Below the pieces are notes generated by a model. The model searched no databases, had not been told where the DNA came from, and saw only the letters and a list, made by a program, of their open reading frames with translations. From Leptotrichia massiliensis (lineage in GTDB: Bacteria > Fusobacteriota > Fusobacteriia > Fusobacteriales > Leptotrichiaceae), in assembly GCF_900104625.1 (NCBI RefSeq), contig NZ_FNVZ01000005.1, forward strand, positions 1,054,001-1,118,000: 64,000 nt of DNA. The letters are read 5' to 3'. Position numbers and translations under genes: made by a program. Shown piece by piece: positions 17,730 to 26,126 of the stretch (positions are counted from its first letter, which is position 1; each line of letters starts with the position of its first letter).

Positions 17730-18536
17730 CTATTTAGTGTTATTTATTTTTAATTCCAATTTTTTATTATCTGAAAAAACGTTTAAAACTAATATAGTTG
17801 TAAAAATTACAATAATCAAAACTACCACATAAAAAAAATAATTAAAGATCGCTTTAGATAGATCTGTACTCTTTATTATTTCTATTATAAATTTCCAAAT
17901 ATAATCACTCTTTGTACCTGCTATAGTTTGATACATATATATATCCATAAAAATAGAGATAAAATAATACATTATAATTAAGATTATTGAACTTATAGCT
18001 GTATAAATAATTGAAAATATACTTTTTCCATTATTTTTCTCATATACTTTGATAGAAAATAAGGATATTGTCAGCAAGATTCCAACTAATTCTGTTCCCA
18101 TTATTCCATTTAAAATTCCTTTTTTAAAAAATATTAAAATCATATAATTCAAATCTATTATTTCAGAATTCTTTGACACAGAAAAAGCAAATCCTCCTCC
18201 AAGCAAGAAAATTATTATAACCATCATAGCAAAAGTCCACAGCATTATTTTTATCAAATTATTTGCACCAAATCTTGCTTTCATCATTTTTATAAAAATA
18301 ACAGTTAGTATAATCAAAACAGTAAAACTAAATACCGCCTCTACTAACGTTGGAATCATCCCAGCATTTTCATTGCCATAATTCAACTTTAATACATTGA
18401 TATAGTAATAATAATTAAAGATTGCTCTTTGTACTAATAACACAATCCATGTAGAAATAAATATTCCTGTTATTTTTAATATTCCTAAAAAAACATCAAA
18501 AAAATCTCTTTCCACTTTCTTTTCAAAATTTTCCAT
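17730..18536 (-). CDS. Membrane protein of unknown function, about six TM segments
   Basis: The protein has 268 residues with hydrophobic stretches at roughly residues 18-38, 62-85, 97-120, 130-165, 172-200 and 235-258. The N-terminal 15 residues are charged and cytoplasmic. GGUGG-type spacing is good: GGAGG lies 5 nt before the ATG. It follows the unknown gene at 18605-19564 and precedes rarA by 26 nt, so it may be cotranscribed with rarA. No family motif is recognised. Confidence 0.7.
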   Translation of the reverse strand: MENFEKKVERDFFDVFLGILKITGIFISTWIVLLVQRAIFNYYYYINVLKLNYGNENAGMIPTLVEAVFSFTVLIILTVIFIKMMKARFGANNLIKIMLWTFAMMVIIIFLLGGGFAFSVSKNSEIIDLNYMILIFFKKGILNGIMGTELVGILLTISLFSIKVYEKNNGKSIFSIIYTAISSIILIIMYYFISIFMDIYMYQTIAGTKSDYIWKFIIEIIKSTDLSKAIFNYFFYVVVLIIVIFTTILVLNVFSDNKKLELKINNTK

Positions 18537-18604
18537 GAAAACCTCCGTTATATTTTAAATTTTTGTAAATCAACGTTTATAATTTTAAGTATATTTTATT
18601 TCAT

Positions 18605-19564
18605 TTAGAAACTGTACTCTTTATAATCAAACCAGACATACCACAGTATTTTTTCTTTCTGATTAGGATATTCCCCAATAAGTTCTGTTACTATTGCTAA
18701 TTCTTTTATTACTTCACTAAGCCACACATCTTCATCAGCTTCATCGTAATAAATTTCATATTTCTCCATTTTCTCTTTCGTTAAGTAATCGCCAATTTTC
18801 AAATCTTCTGCTGGAAAATACTTCTCATCTTTTATATCAATCTTTACAATTTTTCCAGTTTTTGGATTTGCAAATAATGAATATTTCTGTTCCTTGTCTT
18901 CATACAGCAAATACTGATAATATTTTTTTAGATTTCTTTTCTCTGACGCAGGAATTACTTTTTCAATGTGATCTCCTAATTTTATTCCACTGTATTTACA
19001 GTTAATTTTAATATTTTCATCTAGTTTGACTTCAATTTTCCCTGTATCAAAATATCTCTTTAAGATTTTTTCAATTAACATCAATTCATCCCAATAATAT
19101 TTTTTTAAATTTACAAATTCAGGAATATCAAGATTTACGTTGTATTCCTGCAAATTATTTAAAAACTCCTCAGCATTCCCTATTTCAATTTCATCAAACC
19201 ATTTATTCTTAACAATATACTTTCCTTCTTTTTTACTTATATAAAAAAACACGCAAAAAGCATAAATATCTCTAAATACTGCAATAATAAATGGCTCTCC
19301 ATCCTTTGCTTCTTCATTATAAATCAAAAATTTATTTTCAAAATTTCCATTTTTGACTTTTACATATTTTTCTGTATTGTTTAAAATGTCACAAAATAAT
19401 TCATAATTTAAATTTTCCTTAATTATTATCTCTTCTTCTCCACTATCTGTTTCTTCTTTTTTATACTGATTATACAGCCATAATTTTAATTTTTTACTCA
19501 TAAATTTTTTTAAAAGAAAGCTATCCCTAAATATTTTCTTTTCCCATAATGACTTATTCAACAT
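18605..19564 (-). CDS. Uncharacterised acidic/aromatic-rich protein
   Basis: The protein has 319 residues, with no signal peptide and no membrane segment, so it is probably cytoplasmic. GAGG is 10 nt before the ATG. It is rich in Lys, Glu, Tyr and Trp. Two similar short motifs, IKLGDHIEKVIP (about 197) and LKIGDYLTKEKMEKY (about 252), hint at an internal repeat. The C-terminus ends ILWYVWFDYKEYSF. I do not recognise the family. The gene stands 68 nt upstream of a membrane protein gene on the same strand. Confidence 0.65.
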   Translation of the reverse strand: MLNKSLWEKKIFRDSFLLKKFMSKKLKLWLYNQYKKEETDSGEEEIIIKENLNYELFCDILNNTEKYVKVKNGNFENKFLIYNEEAKDGEPFIIAVFRDIYAFCVFFYISKKEGKYIVKNKWFDEIEIGNAEEFLNNLQEYNVNLDIPEFVNLKKYYWDELMLIEKILKRYFDTGKIEVKLDENIKINCKYSGIKLGDHIEKVIPASEKRNLKKYYQYLLYEDKEQKYSLFANPKTGKIVKIDIKDEKYFPAEDLKIGDYLTKEKMEKYEIYYDEADEDVWLSEVIKELAIVTELIGEYPNQKEKILWYVWFDYKEYSF

Positions 19565-19760
19565 AACTGAAAAACCTCATCTAATTTATTTCCCATTATA
19601 TCATAAAAAGAGAACTCTGAAAATGTTAAAGTTTTCATTTCAAATTTTTACTTTTTCACTCCCTATTTACTTTTTTACCCAACCATATTATAATACATTT
19701 ACCACAAAATGAATTAAAAAATTCAAATTTTAAATATAAAAAATTGAAAGGCTAATAACA

Positions 19761-20258
19761 ATGAAAAAAAATATCTATTTTTATGAAACCAATACTCCAA
19801 TTGGAAAAATTGGACTTGCCACAACAGAAAATGATTCTCATATTACTGATGTAATCTGGAATTATGAAATTGAAAAATTTAAAAATGATGATAATTTTCA
19901 AATTAAAGAAACCGAGTTAATAAAAAAGGCAAAAAATCAGTTATTTGAATATTTTTCCAAAAAGCGAAAAAATTTTGACTTGCCACTTTTAAAAGAAGGA
20001 ACTCCTTTTCAAATTTCCGTCTGGAACGCTCTTGAAGCAATCCCTTACGGCGAAACCCGTTCCTACAAGGACATCGCAGTTGCAATTAATAACGAAAAAG
20101 CAGTTCGTGCTGTCGGAATGGCAAATAATCGAAATAAAATCTCAATTTTTATTCCCTGCCATCGTGTAATTGGTATGAATGGAAAGTTAGTCGGATATGG
20201 TGGAGGACTCCATATAAAAGAGTTTTTATTGGAACTGGAAGGTATTAAAATAAAATAA
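19761..20258 (+). CDS. ogt: Methylated-DNA--protein-cysteine methyltransferase
   Basis: The protein has 165 residues. It removes methyl groups from O6-methylguanine in DNA by transfer to its own Cys133, in the motif IPCHRV, and is used once. FQISVWNALEAIPYGETRSYKDIA is the helix-turn-helix region, and AVGMANNRNKISIFIPCHRV and GYGGGLHIKEFLL complete the core. The N-terminal domain is of the short Ogt type, with no Ada zinc domain. GAAAGG precedes the ATG. With tag, it is the second alkylation repair gene in the window. Confidence 0.95.
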   Translation: MKKNIYFYETNTPIGKIGLATTENDSHITDVIWNYEIEKFKNDDNFQIKETELIKKAKNQLFEYFSKKRKNFDLPLLKEGTPFQISVWNALEAIPYGETRSYKDIAVAINNEKAVRAVGMANNRNKISIFIPCHRVIGMNGKLVGYGGGLHIKEFLLELEGIKIK

Positions 20259-20451
20259 TTTAAGAAAATTATATTGTAATTTAGGTATAATTTTATTTTT
20301 CATTAAATTTTCTACAGAAATATAAAAAACAATTTGTATTCCAATTTAAAATATTGTATAATAGAAATATAAAAAAACACAAATAGTCAATACATAAAAC
20401 GGAATAAATATATTTAATATACATATTTAAAACATAAGGAGATGATATGCA

Positions 20452-20631
20452 ATGTTTAAAAAAATTTTATTAATGGTTATACTTGCTATGTCTGTCGTGG
20501 GGTGTGAGCTACTAAGTCCAAGTTACTGGAACGATGTAAATCAATCTAGAAGAGAAGAAGGCAGAAAATGTTATAGAAGGGCTAGTGGAACATTCTACTG
20601 CGAAGACAGGTACGGAAACAGGGTTTACTAG
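20452..20631 (+). CDS. Small lipoprotein of 59 residues
   Basis: ATG 20452 follows AAGGAG by 10 nt. The product has a signal sequence MFKKILLMVILAMSVVGC with the lipobox Cys at residue 18. The mature part is about 41 residues, basic, with Cys residues in GRKCYRRASGTFYCEDRYG, probably a disulfide loop. It has its own strong terminator. Function unknown; such short lipoproteins are common in fusobacteria. Confidence 0.75.
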   Translation: MFKKILLMVILAMSVVGCELLSPSYWNDVNQSRREEGRKCYRRASGTFYCEDRYGNRVY

Positions 20632-20690
20632 CTATATGTAAATATATGCAGAGGGATAATGATGGTCAGGAAAGAAGGAAATATATGTTC

Positions 20691-20737
20691 AAGGCAGGGG
20701 CTTCCCATACAGGGGAATGCTTTCCCGCCTTTTTTTG
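20691..20737 (+). terminator. Strong terminator after the small lipoprotein gene
   Basis: AAGGC pairs with GCCTT, with inner TTCCC/GGGAA pairing, giving a long interrupted hairpin followed by seven T residues. Confidence 0.8.
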
Positions 20738-21077
20738 ATAAATATTTTATTTCTATTCTATCCCAGTTCAATTTCTTCATTAATTTTCTGATGAAAATCA
20801 ATTTTGTTTTCAACATTAATAACATTAACTAATCATCTGTTTGACATATATTTTTTATAAAGCTATCTATTTTGTCTATTATTCACTTCTTTTATCGTTT
20901 TCTGTATGAATGATATTTTTTATTCTAATAGGGACAATTTCATACCCATATAGAGCAATTTCCTCTGTGAGAATTTTTTTAATACAAATTGCAGTTAATA
21001 AAATATTTTCGTTGATTTTTATTATTTTTTATGTTAAAATTTTATTAACAAAAATAACAAGAAAGGGTGTGAATTTT
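20738..21077. other. Non-coding stretch before the antitoxin gene
   Basis: Very AT-rich. The open frame that extends left from the antitoxin start has no ribosome binding site and a composition unlike protein. Beyond a probable promoter for the antitoxin in the last 60 bases, I see nothing defined. Confidence 0.5.
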
Positions 21078-21314
21078 ATGATAACCGTTTCTATAAATGC
21101 TCATCCTGACATAGAAGACAAAATAAACAACTATGTTAAGGAAAACAATATCAGTTTAAACCAAGTAATGTTAGATTTAATTCTTGAAAAAATCGAAGAT
21201 GAAGAGGACTACAAATTGGCTGTTGAAGCTTATGAAGAAGAAAAAGACAACAGAGAAAATTGGATTAGTCACGAAGATTTAATAAAAAAATTAGGGTTGG
21301 AAAATGAAATATAA
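21078..21314 (+). CDS. Ribbon-helix-helix antitoxin (DUF6290/RelB-like)
   Basis: The product from ATG 21078 (GAAAGGG 10 nt upstream) has 78 residues. The N-terminal part, ITVSINAHPDIEDKINNYVKENNISLNQVMLDLILEKIEDEED, is a ribbon-helix-helix DNA-binding fold. The C-terminal part is acidic and would wrap the toxin. Longer frames upstream lack coding character. Its last 11 bases overlap the start of a RelE-type toxin frame, typical of TA pairs. The toxin is broken, so this is an orphan antitoxin. Confidence 0.8.
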   Translation: MITVSINAHPDIEDKINNYVKENNISLNQVMLDLILEKIEDEEDYKLAVEAYEEEKDNRENWISHEDLIKKLGLENEI

Positions 21315-21423
21315 AGTTATCATCAGACAAAAAGCTGAAAAACAATTAAATAAGCAAAATTTCGTTAAAGGAAAAATAACTAAATACGAATGTATTTCTT
21401 TCGCCATAATAATTATAAACTAA
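21304..21423 (+). pseudogene. Truncated RelE/ParE-type toxin
   Basis: ATG 21304 overlaps the antitoxin end. The first 18 residues, MKYKVIIRQKAEKQLNKQ, match the start of RelE-family mRNA interferases. After that the reading leaves the family pattern and stops at 21421, after 39 codons instead of about 85-90. A structured repeat element fills the following sequence, so the rest of the toxin was probably replaced by insertion or deletion. RelE catalytic residues near the C-terminus are absent. Confidence 0.75.
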
Positions 21424-21424
21424 T

Positions 21425-21544
21425 CCGTCGGAGCATTTTTCTGTGCTGGCAAAACTGTTTGAGCATAGCGAGTTTTTTGTCAGTGCAGAAAAATGTCGTA
21501 GACTAGCCATAGGTTGTAGGATTTGCGGCAATGAGCAATCCTAC
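21425..21544. repeat. Palindromic intergenic element in the toxin remnant
   Basis: CATTTTTCTG (21434) pairs with CAGAAAAATG (ending 21495), with inner pairing around GTTTGAGCATAGCGAG. A second hairpin, GTAGGATT/AATCCTAC, spans 21516-21544. Less AT-rich than its surroundings. It looks like a small repetitive element (REP or MITE type). No coding sense. Confidence 0.6.
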
Positions 21545-21780
21545 GAAAATAAAAAAGAAAAAACATAGTAATATGAAAAAATATTTATTAATCAAAATAT
21601 CTAAAAAATAATAAAAAACAATGTAGTTGAATGATTATAAATTAGATATCAAACAACCTTCTTATAAAAATTTATTCTCATTTTTAAACGGGGAATAGTA
21701 TCAAATAGATAAAAGGGATAAAATTTATATTTAGAATTATTTCTAAATTTATTGGGTTAATTGAGAATTGAAAATGATAA

Positions 21781-21826
21781 AAACTGTCTGATACTCTATT
21801 TTTAAGAATAAAAGACAGTTTTTTAC
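21781..21826 (-). terminator. Terminator of the glycopeptide operon; repeat family copy 1
   Basis: AAACTGTCT pairs with AGACAGTTT. It ends the minus-strand operon 21831-29574, with a T-run on the minus strand. Its loop TTTTTAAGAATAAA is the same as in copies at 31071 and 32560, so the similarity goes beyond the stem. Confidence 0.8.
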
Positions 21827-21830
21827 TTTA

Positions 21831-23030
21831 TTATTTTCTATTTTTCAACTTACTTATTTCATATAATGAAAGTGCATAAATCTCTGTTATTTTCTCTAAA
21901 TCTGATAAATCAAGCCACTCATCAGGTAAATGTGCTATATCCTTCTGACCTGGAAAACTTGGTCCATATGCAATAATATTAGGAATTATCTTTGCATAAG
22001 TTCCTCCTGTCGTTGTGACAGGTTCTGCATTAAAGCCTGTAACATAATTATATACCTTCTGTAAAGTCTGCACATATTCAGAACTTTTATCATATAGAAC
22101 TGGATTCCAGTTGGAAATTTCCTCCAGCTCCGTTCCCTCCGTCAAATTACTTCTGATTAAATCCATAAGCTGCTCTTTTTTGCATATTGCAGGATAACTC
22201 ATTACAAATTCAAAAAAATGTCTGTTTTCAGCAATTCCAAATCTGTACCCTCTTAATATCATTTCTCCGAAATTATCATCCTTAAAGTTTATTTTTAATT
22301 TTATACCATTATTAGGTGCCGATAAAATATATCCATTTACAAATTCATATAATTTCTCTAAATCCTTCATTTCAGAATATATTCTTACCTTAAGTCTTCC
22401 TCTTTCTCCATACACAACTGGCCATTTACAGTCAGGAGTCCAGCCAAAAACAGGGGCTTTTTCCTTTGTCAGATAATGTTTTATACACGCAAATCCTGTT
22501 TCTTCATTTGTTCCGAAAACTATTCTTACAGGAACATCAAATTTTATTCCTAATTTTTTCAGAATATGGAGTGCAAAAAGATTTGATAGAATTGGACCCT
22601 TATTATCAAGAACACCCCTTCCGTATATGCGATTATTTTCTATTTCTCCATCCAATGGAGAGTACTTCCACCCTTCACCAAGAGGAACAACATCTACATG
22701 TCCAAAAATACCTATATATTCCTGATACTTCCTTATTTCTTCCGGTACATATTCTGCATAACCTATTTTATTATCTATATTCGCTGTATTAAATCCCAGT
22801 TTTTCTGATATTTCCAGAGCTTTATACAGTGCCTCAGCAGGCCCTTTTCCAAATGGAGCATTTTCTTCAGGTTCCGTCTGAATACTGTAAATAGAAACTA
22901 ATTCCCGTATTGTCTCTATTAATTCTGGCTGTATTTTTTTCACTTCTTCTTTTATTTTCAATATTATTTTCTCATCGGAAATATTACTGTTTTTATCATA
23001 TTTTTTATTATCATCCGTATTTTTATCCAT
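21831..23030 (-). CDS. Sapep-type Mn-dependent dipeptidase (M20)
   Basis: The protein has 399 residues. M20 motifs seen: IFGHVDVVPLGEGW (His, Asp), GRGVLDNKGPILSNLFAL (bridging Asp), FGTNEETGFACIKHY (Glu-Glu) and WTPDCKWPVVYGERG (Asp ligand). TTTGGTYAKI and a His near the end (IAHLPDEW) complete the set. It probably cleaves dipeptides in the cytoplasm. It is shorter than the usual 460-470 residues, with a reduced lid domain. The first 20 residues are Asp/Asn/Lys-rich and may not be part of the fold. It is the last gene of an eight-gene operon, 12 nt after glycosylasparaginase. Confidence 0.85.
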   Translation of the reverse strand: MDKNTDDNKKYDKNSNISDEKIILKIKEEVKKIQPELIETIRELVSIYSIQTEPEENAPFGKGPAEALYKALEISEKLGFNTANIDNKIGYAEYVPEEIRKYQEYIGIFGHVDVVPLGEGWKYSPLDGEIENNRIYGRGVLDNKGPILSNLFALHILKKLGIKFDVPVRIVFGTNEETGFACIKHYLTKEKAPVFGWTPDCKWPVVYGERGRLKVRIYSEMKDLEKLYEFVNGYILSAPNNGIKLKINFKDDNFGEMILRGYRFGIAENRHFFEFVMSYPAICKKEQLMDLIRSNLTEGTELEEISNWNPVLYDKSSEYVQTLQKVYNYVTGFNAEPVTTTGGTYAKIIPNIIAYGPSFPGQKDIAHLPDEWLDLSDLEKITEIYALSLYEISKLKNRK

Positions 23031-23042
23031 TTTCTACCTGCC

Positions 23043-24008
23043 TTACTTTTCTATAAGAGGTTTAGTTCTTTCATTGATATACTCCTGTAGCCACTCTTCA
23101 GTCGCTTCTTCATGTATCATTTCATCGCCTTTTCTTTTTGTCCTGTATACTTTTACAGGATTCTTTTCATTTCCTGCAACAAAAGAAAAATTTTCAATAT
23201 TTGTAGCCACTCCCCATTCCCCTTTGTTATTCATGGCAATTACAGAAATATCTCCCGCTTTTCCTCTTTTTTTTATCAATTTCTTCTCAAAAGTGAAGAC
23301 AGCTTTTTCACATGCTTTCTGAGGAGAAAGACCACTTTCCATAAGTTTTACTATCTCATATGAAATTATCCCCTTCATTATATCTTCTCCAAGTCCTGTT
23401 GCACTTGCTCCTCCAATCTCACTGTCAGCATAGAGTCCTGAACCGATTACAGGCGAATCTCCCACTCTTCCTTTCTTTTTCATGAAAAGTCCGCTTGTAG
23501 AAGTTCCTGCAACTATATTTTCTTCTTTATCAAGGCACACCATACCAACCGTATCATGTCCTGAATAGGGCTTTATTTCTATTTCTTTTATATGTTCCAT
23601 ATCCTTCAATCTGTTTCTGTAATGTATTTTTGCCCTTTCTGTAAGCATATTTTTTCTTTCAAAACCTCTTTTATGTGCATATTTTTCTGCACCTTCACTT
23701 ACTAACATGCTGTTTTCATTTAAATAACTTAAATCCTTAGCGACAGATATAGGATTGGCAAAGTCTTTAATGGCACAGACTGCACCAAAATTAAAGTTGC
23801 TTCCATCCATGTACGCCGCATCCAGTTCCACTTCCATTTCTTCATTTGGAAGTCCGCCATAACCTACAGATTTATAAAAAGGAAAATCTTCAACATTTTT
23901 TATTGCAGTTTCTATCGCCTCTCCCGCTTTTCCATCATTTTTCAGTATTTCCGAGGCTTCTTTGACACCATCATGTGCCATGCACCATGTTGCAATTATT
24001 CCCCACAT
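23043..24008 (-). CDS. N4-(beta-N-acetylglucosaminyl)-L-asparaginase
   Basis: The protein has 321 residues, an Ntn hydrolase. The family cleaves GlcNAc-Asn, the link between N-glycans and protein, once the Asn is free of other amino acids. The precursor self-cleaves before Thr153 in GHDTVGMV, and the new N-terminal Thr is the nucleophile. GRVGDSPVIGSGLYAD and GGASATGLGEDIMKG are substrate-binding motifs. There is no signal peptide, so it works in the cytoplasm and its substrate must be imported. Nearby peptidases would trim glycopeptides to glycoasparagine, and PTS genes handle sugar. Isoaspartyl peptidase activity is less likely because of the HDT(V/I)GMV signature. Confidence 0.85.
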   Translation of the reverse strand: MWGIIATWCMAHDGVKEASEILKNDGKAGEAIETAIKNVEDFPFYKSVGYGGLPNEEMEVELDAAYMDGSNFNFGAVCAIKDFANPISVAKDLSYLNENSMLVSEGAEKYAHKRGFERKNMLTERAKIHYRNRLKDMEHIKEIEIKPYSGHDTVGMVCLDKEENIVAGTSTSGLFMKKKGRVGDSPVIGSGLYADSEIGGASATGLGEDIMKGIISYEIVKLMESGLSPQKACEKAVFTFEKKLIKKRGKAGDISVIAMNNKGEWGVATNIENFSFVAGNEKNPVKVYRTKRKGDEMIHEEATEEWLQEYINERTKPLIEK

Positions 24009-24035
24009 CTTTTTACCTCCTCAAGTTTTTTCATC

Positions 24036-25115
24036 TTATTCACTGTAATTATAGTTTTCCTTCAGTATTCTGTCATACTTTTCAGCAGTCAGATCTTCTA
24101 TTATCAGTTTCAGCAGTTTTAATGTTGAGATAATATCGTCCTTATGTACGACTCCAAGATGAGTATGCATGTATCTCATAGGTATAGATAAAGTTGTTGC
24201 AGGTATTCCAGTTCCTGACTTATGAATATTTCCTGCATCAGTCCCACCATCTGTAAAACAGCTCAGCTGATAAGGAATGTCATTCTTTCTGCATAGATTT
24301 TCAATATAAATAAGCAGCCCTCTGTTCATTATGGTCATTGAATCAATAACATTAATAGCTACTCCTTTTCCAAGCTTTATATTGTTTTTATTCAAGGGGG
24401 TATCCCCTGCCAAAGTAGTATCTACAGCTATTGCCAGGTCAGGAAATACTTTATGTGCTGTTGTTCTTGCACCTCTTAGCCCAACTTCCTCCTGTACTGT
24501 TGCCGCGAGAGTAACCTTATTGCCTGTATTTTCTTTTTTCAGCATATTCATAAGCCATATTCCTGTCACTACACTTACACGATTGTCAAAGGATTTCCCT
24601 GCAAGGTATCCTTCCTCATTCAGCTCTATCATTTCTCCATACGGACATATCATATCTCCTACTTTTATTCCAAGTTCTTCAATCCGTTTTTTACTGCTGA
24701 CTCCCATATCAATATACAGTTTATCAATTGGCAATACCTTTTCTCTTTCCTTCTCCTTTATTGAATGGACTGCAGGTCCACCAATAACACCATAATATAT
24801 ATTCTTTTTTTCATTTATAACTGCCACCTTCTGATTAAGCAGAACATGCGACCACATATTTCCTACATTCTGAAAATATAGATATCCCTGCTCATCTATT
24901 TCCTTTACGACAAATCCTACTTCATCCATATGAGTGGCTATCATTATGGAAATTCCATCTCCTTCCTTTGTAAAAAGGCAGGATCCAAGACCATCCTGAG
25001 AAAATGGAAGGTTGATATGCTTTTTCAATATATCGACAATATCCTCTTCAAATCCTGAAATTGCATAAGTTTCTGTCAGCTCCTTCAAAACTTCCCATTT
25101 TATATCAAAATTCAT
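24036..25115 (-). CDS. M42 family aminopeptidase, active-site intact
   Basis: The protein has 359 residues from ATG 25115 (AAAGGGTGAG upstream); a GTG three codons earlier overlaps the previous stop. It is a TET-type aminopeptidase, probably dodecameric with two metal ions per subunit. All ligands are present: THMDEVG (His62), KSFDNRVSV (bridging Asp), VQEEVGLRGA (catalytic Glu and ligand Glu), AVDTTLAGDTP (Asp) and HTHLGVVH (His). The deblocking or glutamyl/Xaa-aminopeptidase specificity cannot be read. It follows a related, degenerate M42 gene, so the two may form mixed complexes. Confidence 0.88.
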   Translation of the reverse strand: MNFDIKWEVLKELTETYAISGFEEDIVDILKKHINLPFSQDGLGSCLFTKEGDGISIMIATHMDEVGFVVKEIDEQGYLYFQNVGNMWSHVLLNQKVAVINEKKNIYYGVIGGPAVHSIKEKEREKVLPIDKLYIDMGVSSKKRIEELGIKVGDMICPYGEMIELNEEGYLAGKSFDNRVSVVTGIWLMNMLKKENTGNKVTLAATVQEEVGLRGARTTAHKVFPDLAIAVDTTLAGDTPLNKNNIKLGKGVAINVIDSMTIMNRGLLIYIENLCRKNDIPYQLSCFTDGGTDAGNIHKSGTGIPATTLSIPMRYMHTHLGVVHKDDIISTLKLLKLIIEDLTAEKYDRILKENYNYSE

Positions 25116-25120
25116 TTTTC

Positions 25121-26110
25121 TCACCCTTTAAATCCGAATTTTTCTATTTTTTCAGCAGTCAGTTCCTTAATAAACTCTATGATTACATCACTCATATTAT
25201 TTATATGTTTTACTTTTAACGAATTTAAAAGAGTCTGCTTATGTTTTAAAGGCAGTACAAGTACAACTGTCGGAGTTCCCTCCAATGACTTATGGATAAA
25301 AGAACCGTCTGTTGCTTCCAGCTGAACATGCCCTTCAGGAATATATCCTTTTTTCTGTGCAGCTTCATAAAATTCCTGTTTTAACATTTGATTTGGAAGC
25401 ATTGACTTATCAAAGCTACGAATATATATGGCATTTTCTTTGGACTCTTTTACATATGCTGCATCAATAACTATAGCTATATCAGGTTTTACAGCAGTTG
25501 TCGCCGTTATTGCTCCACGCTGACCTGTTACCGAATGGGAGATTCCTCCTATTGCAACATCAAATGGGGGATTTTCCTTGCTTTCTTCCAGTTTATCCAG
25601 AATAGTAAGGCCAACCTCAAGTCCTGCCCTGTTAGAAAGATTTTTAGAAAGTATTTCTCCTTCTGGAAGGCATAAAGTTGGGACATCAAGTAAAAAAATA
25701 TCTCCAATCTGAATTCCTGCCTTTAAAACTTCCTCTTTACTTCCATATCCTGTATCGAGTAAAAGTTCATTTTCATTTTTTACTATAAATCCTGTATATT
25801 CTTCGTGTCTTCTATTAAGTACTTTTACTGTTCTCTGCTCAAACAGATTCTTTTCATAAACTCCTATTGTTAAAAATTCCATCAATCCATCTTCCCTGAT
25901 GTCTGAAATCATTCCTCCACTTTCATCCATGTTGGAACTTATCATTATTTTATATGATGAATCGTTTCCTTTTTTAAGACCAAAAACAGAACCAAGTCTA
26001 TCTTTTATTATTGAAAGATTTCTTTTTTTATATTCATTGTACAAAAAATCATGTACTTCCTTTTCATCCCCTGAAACTCCCTTTAATTGACATAATTCCT
26101 CTAATCTCAT
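25121..26110 (-). CDS. M42-like protein with degenerate active site
   Basis: The protein has 329 residues from ATG 26110, which has GGAG 5 nt upstream; longer starts overlap the previous gene by 20 nt. The fold pattern is M42: SSNMDESGGMI, SKNLSNRAGLEVG, GISHSVTGQRGAITA and IVIDAAYVKES. Compared with its intact neighbour, the metal ligand His is Asn60, the bridging Asp is Ser, both Glu of the EE pair are lost and the C-terminal His is gone. Only one Asp remains. It is therefore unlikely to be a peptidase by itself. The reading frame is intact and in an operon, so it is not a simple pseudogene. It may be a structural or regulatory subunit. Confidence 0.75.
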   Translation of the reverse strand: MRLEELCQLKGVSGDEKEVHDFLYNEYKKRNLSIIKDRLGSVFGLKKGNDSSYKIMISSNMDESGGMISDIREDGLMEFLTIGVYEKNLFEQRTVKVLNRRHEEYTGFIVKNENELLLDTGYGSKEEVLKAGIQIGDIFLLDVPTLCLPEGEILSKNLSNRAGLEVGLTILDKLEESKENPPFDVAIGGISHSVTGQRGAITATTAVKPDIAIVIDAAYVKESKENAIYIRSFDKSMLPNQMLKQEFYEAAQKKGYIPEGHVQLEATDGSFIHKSLEGTPTVVLVLPLKHKQTLLNSLKVKHINNMSDVIIEFIKELTAEKIEKFGFKG

Positions 26111-26126
26111 ACCTACTCCATTTCTT

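Noticed and set aside
20628-20825. Open frame on the minus strand opposite the small lipoprotein terminator
   Set aside because: It runs through the terminator hairpin, has no ribosome binding site, and its composition is not protein-like.
21346-21531. Open frame on the minus strand across the palindromic element
   Set aside because: It is explained by the hairpin repeats; there is no start signal and the product is low in coding character.
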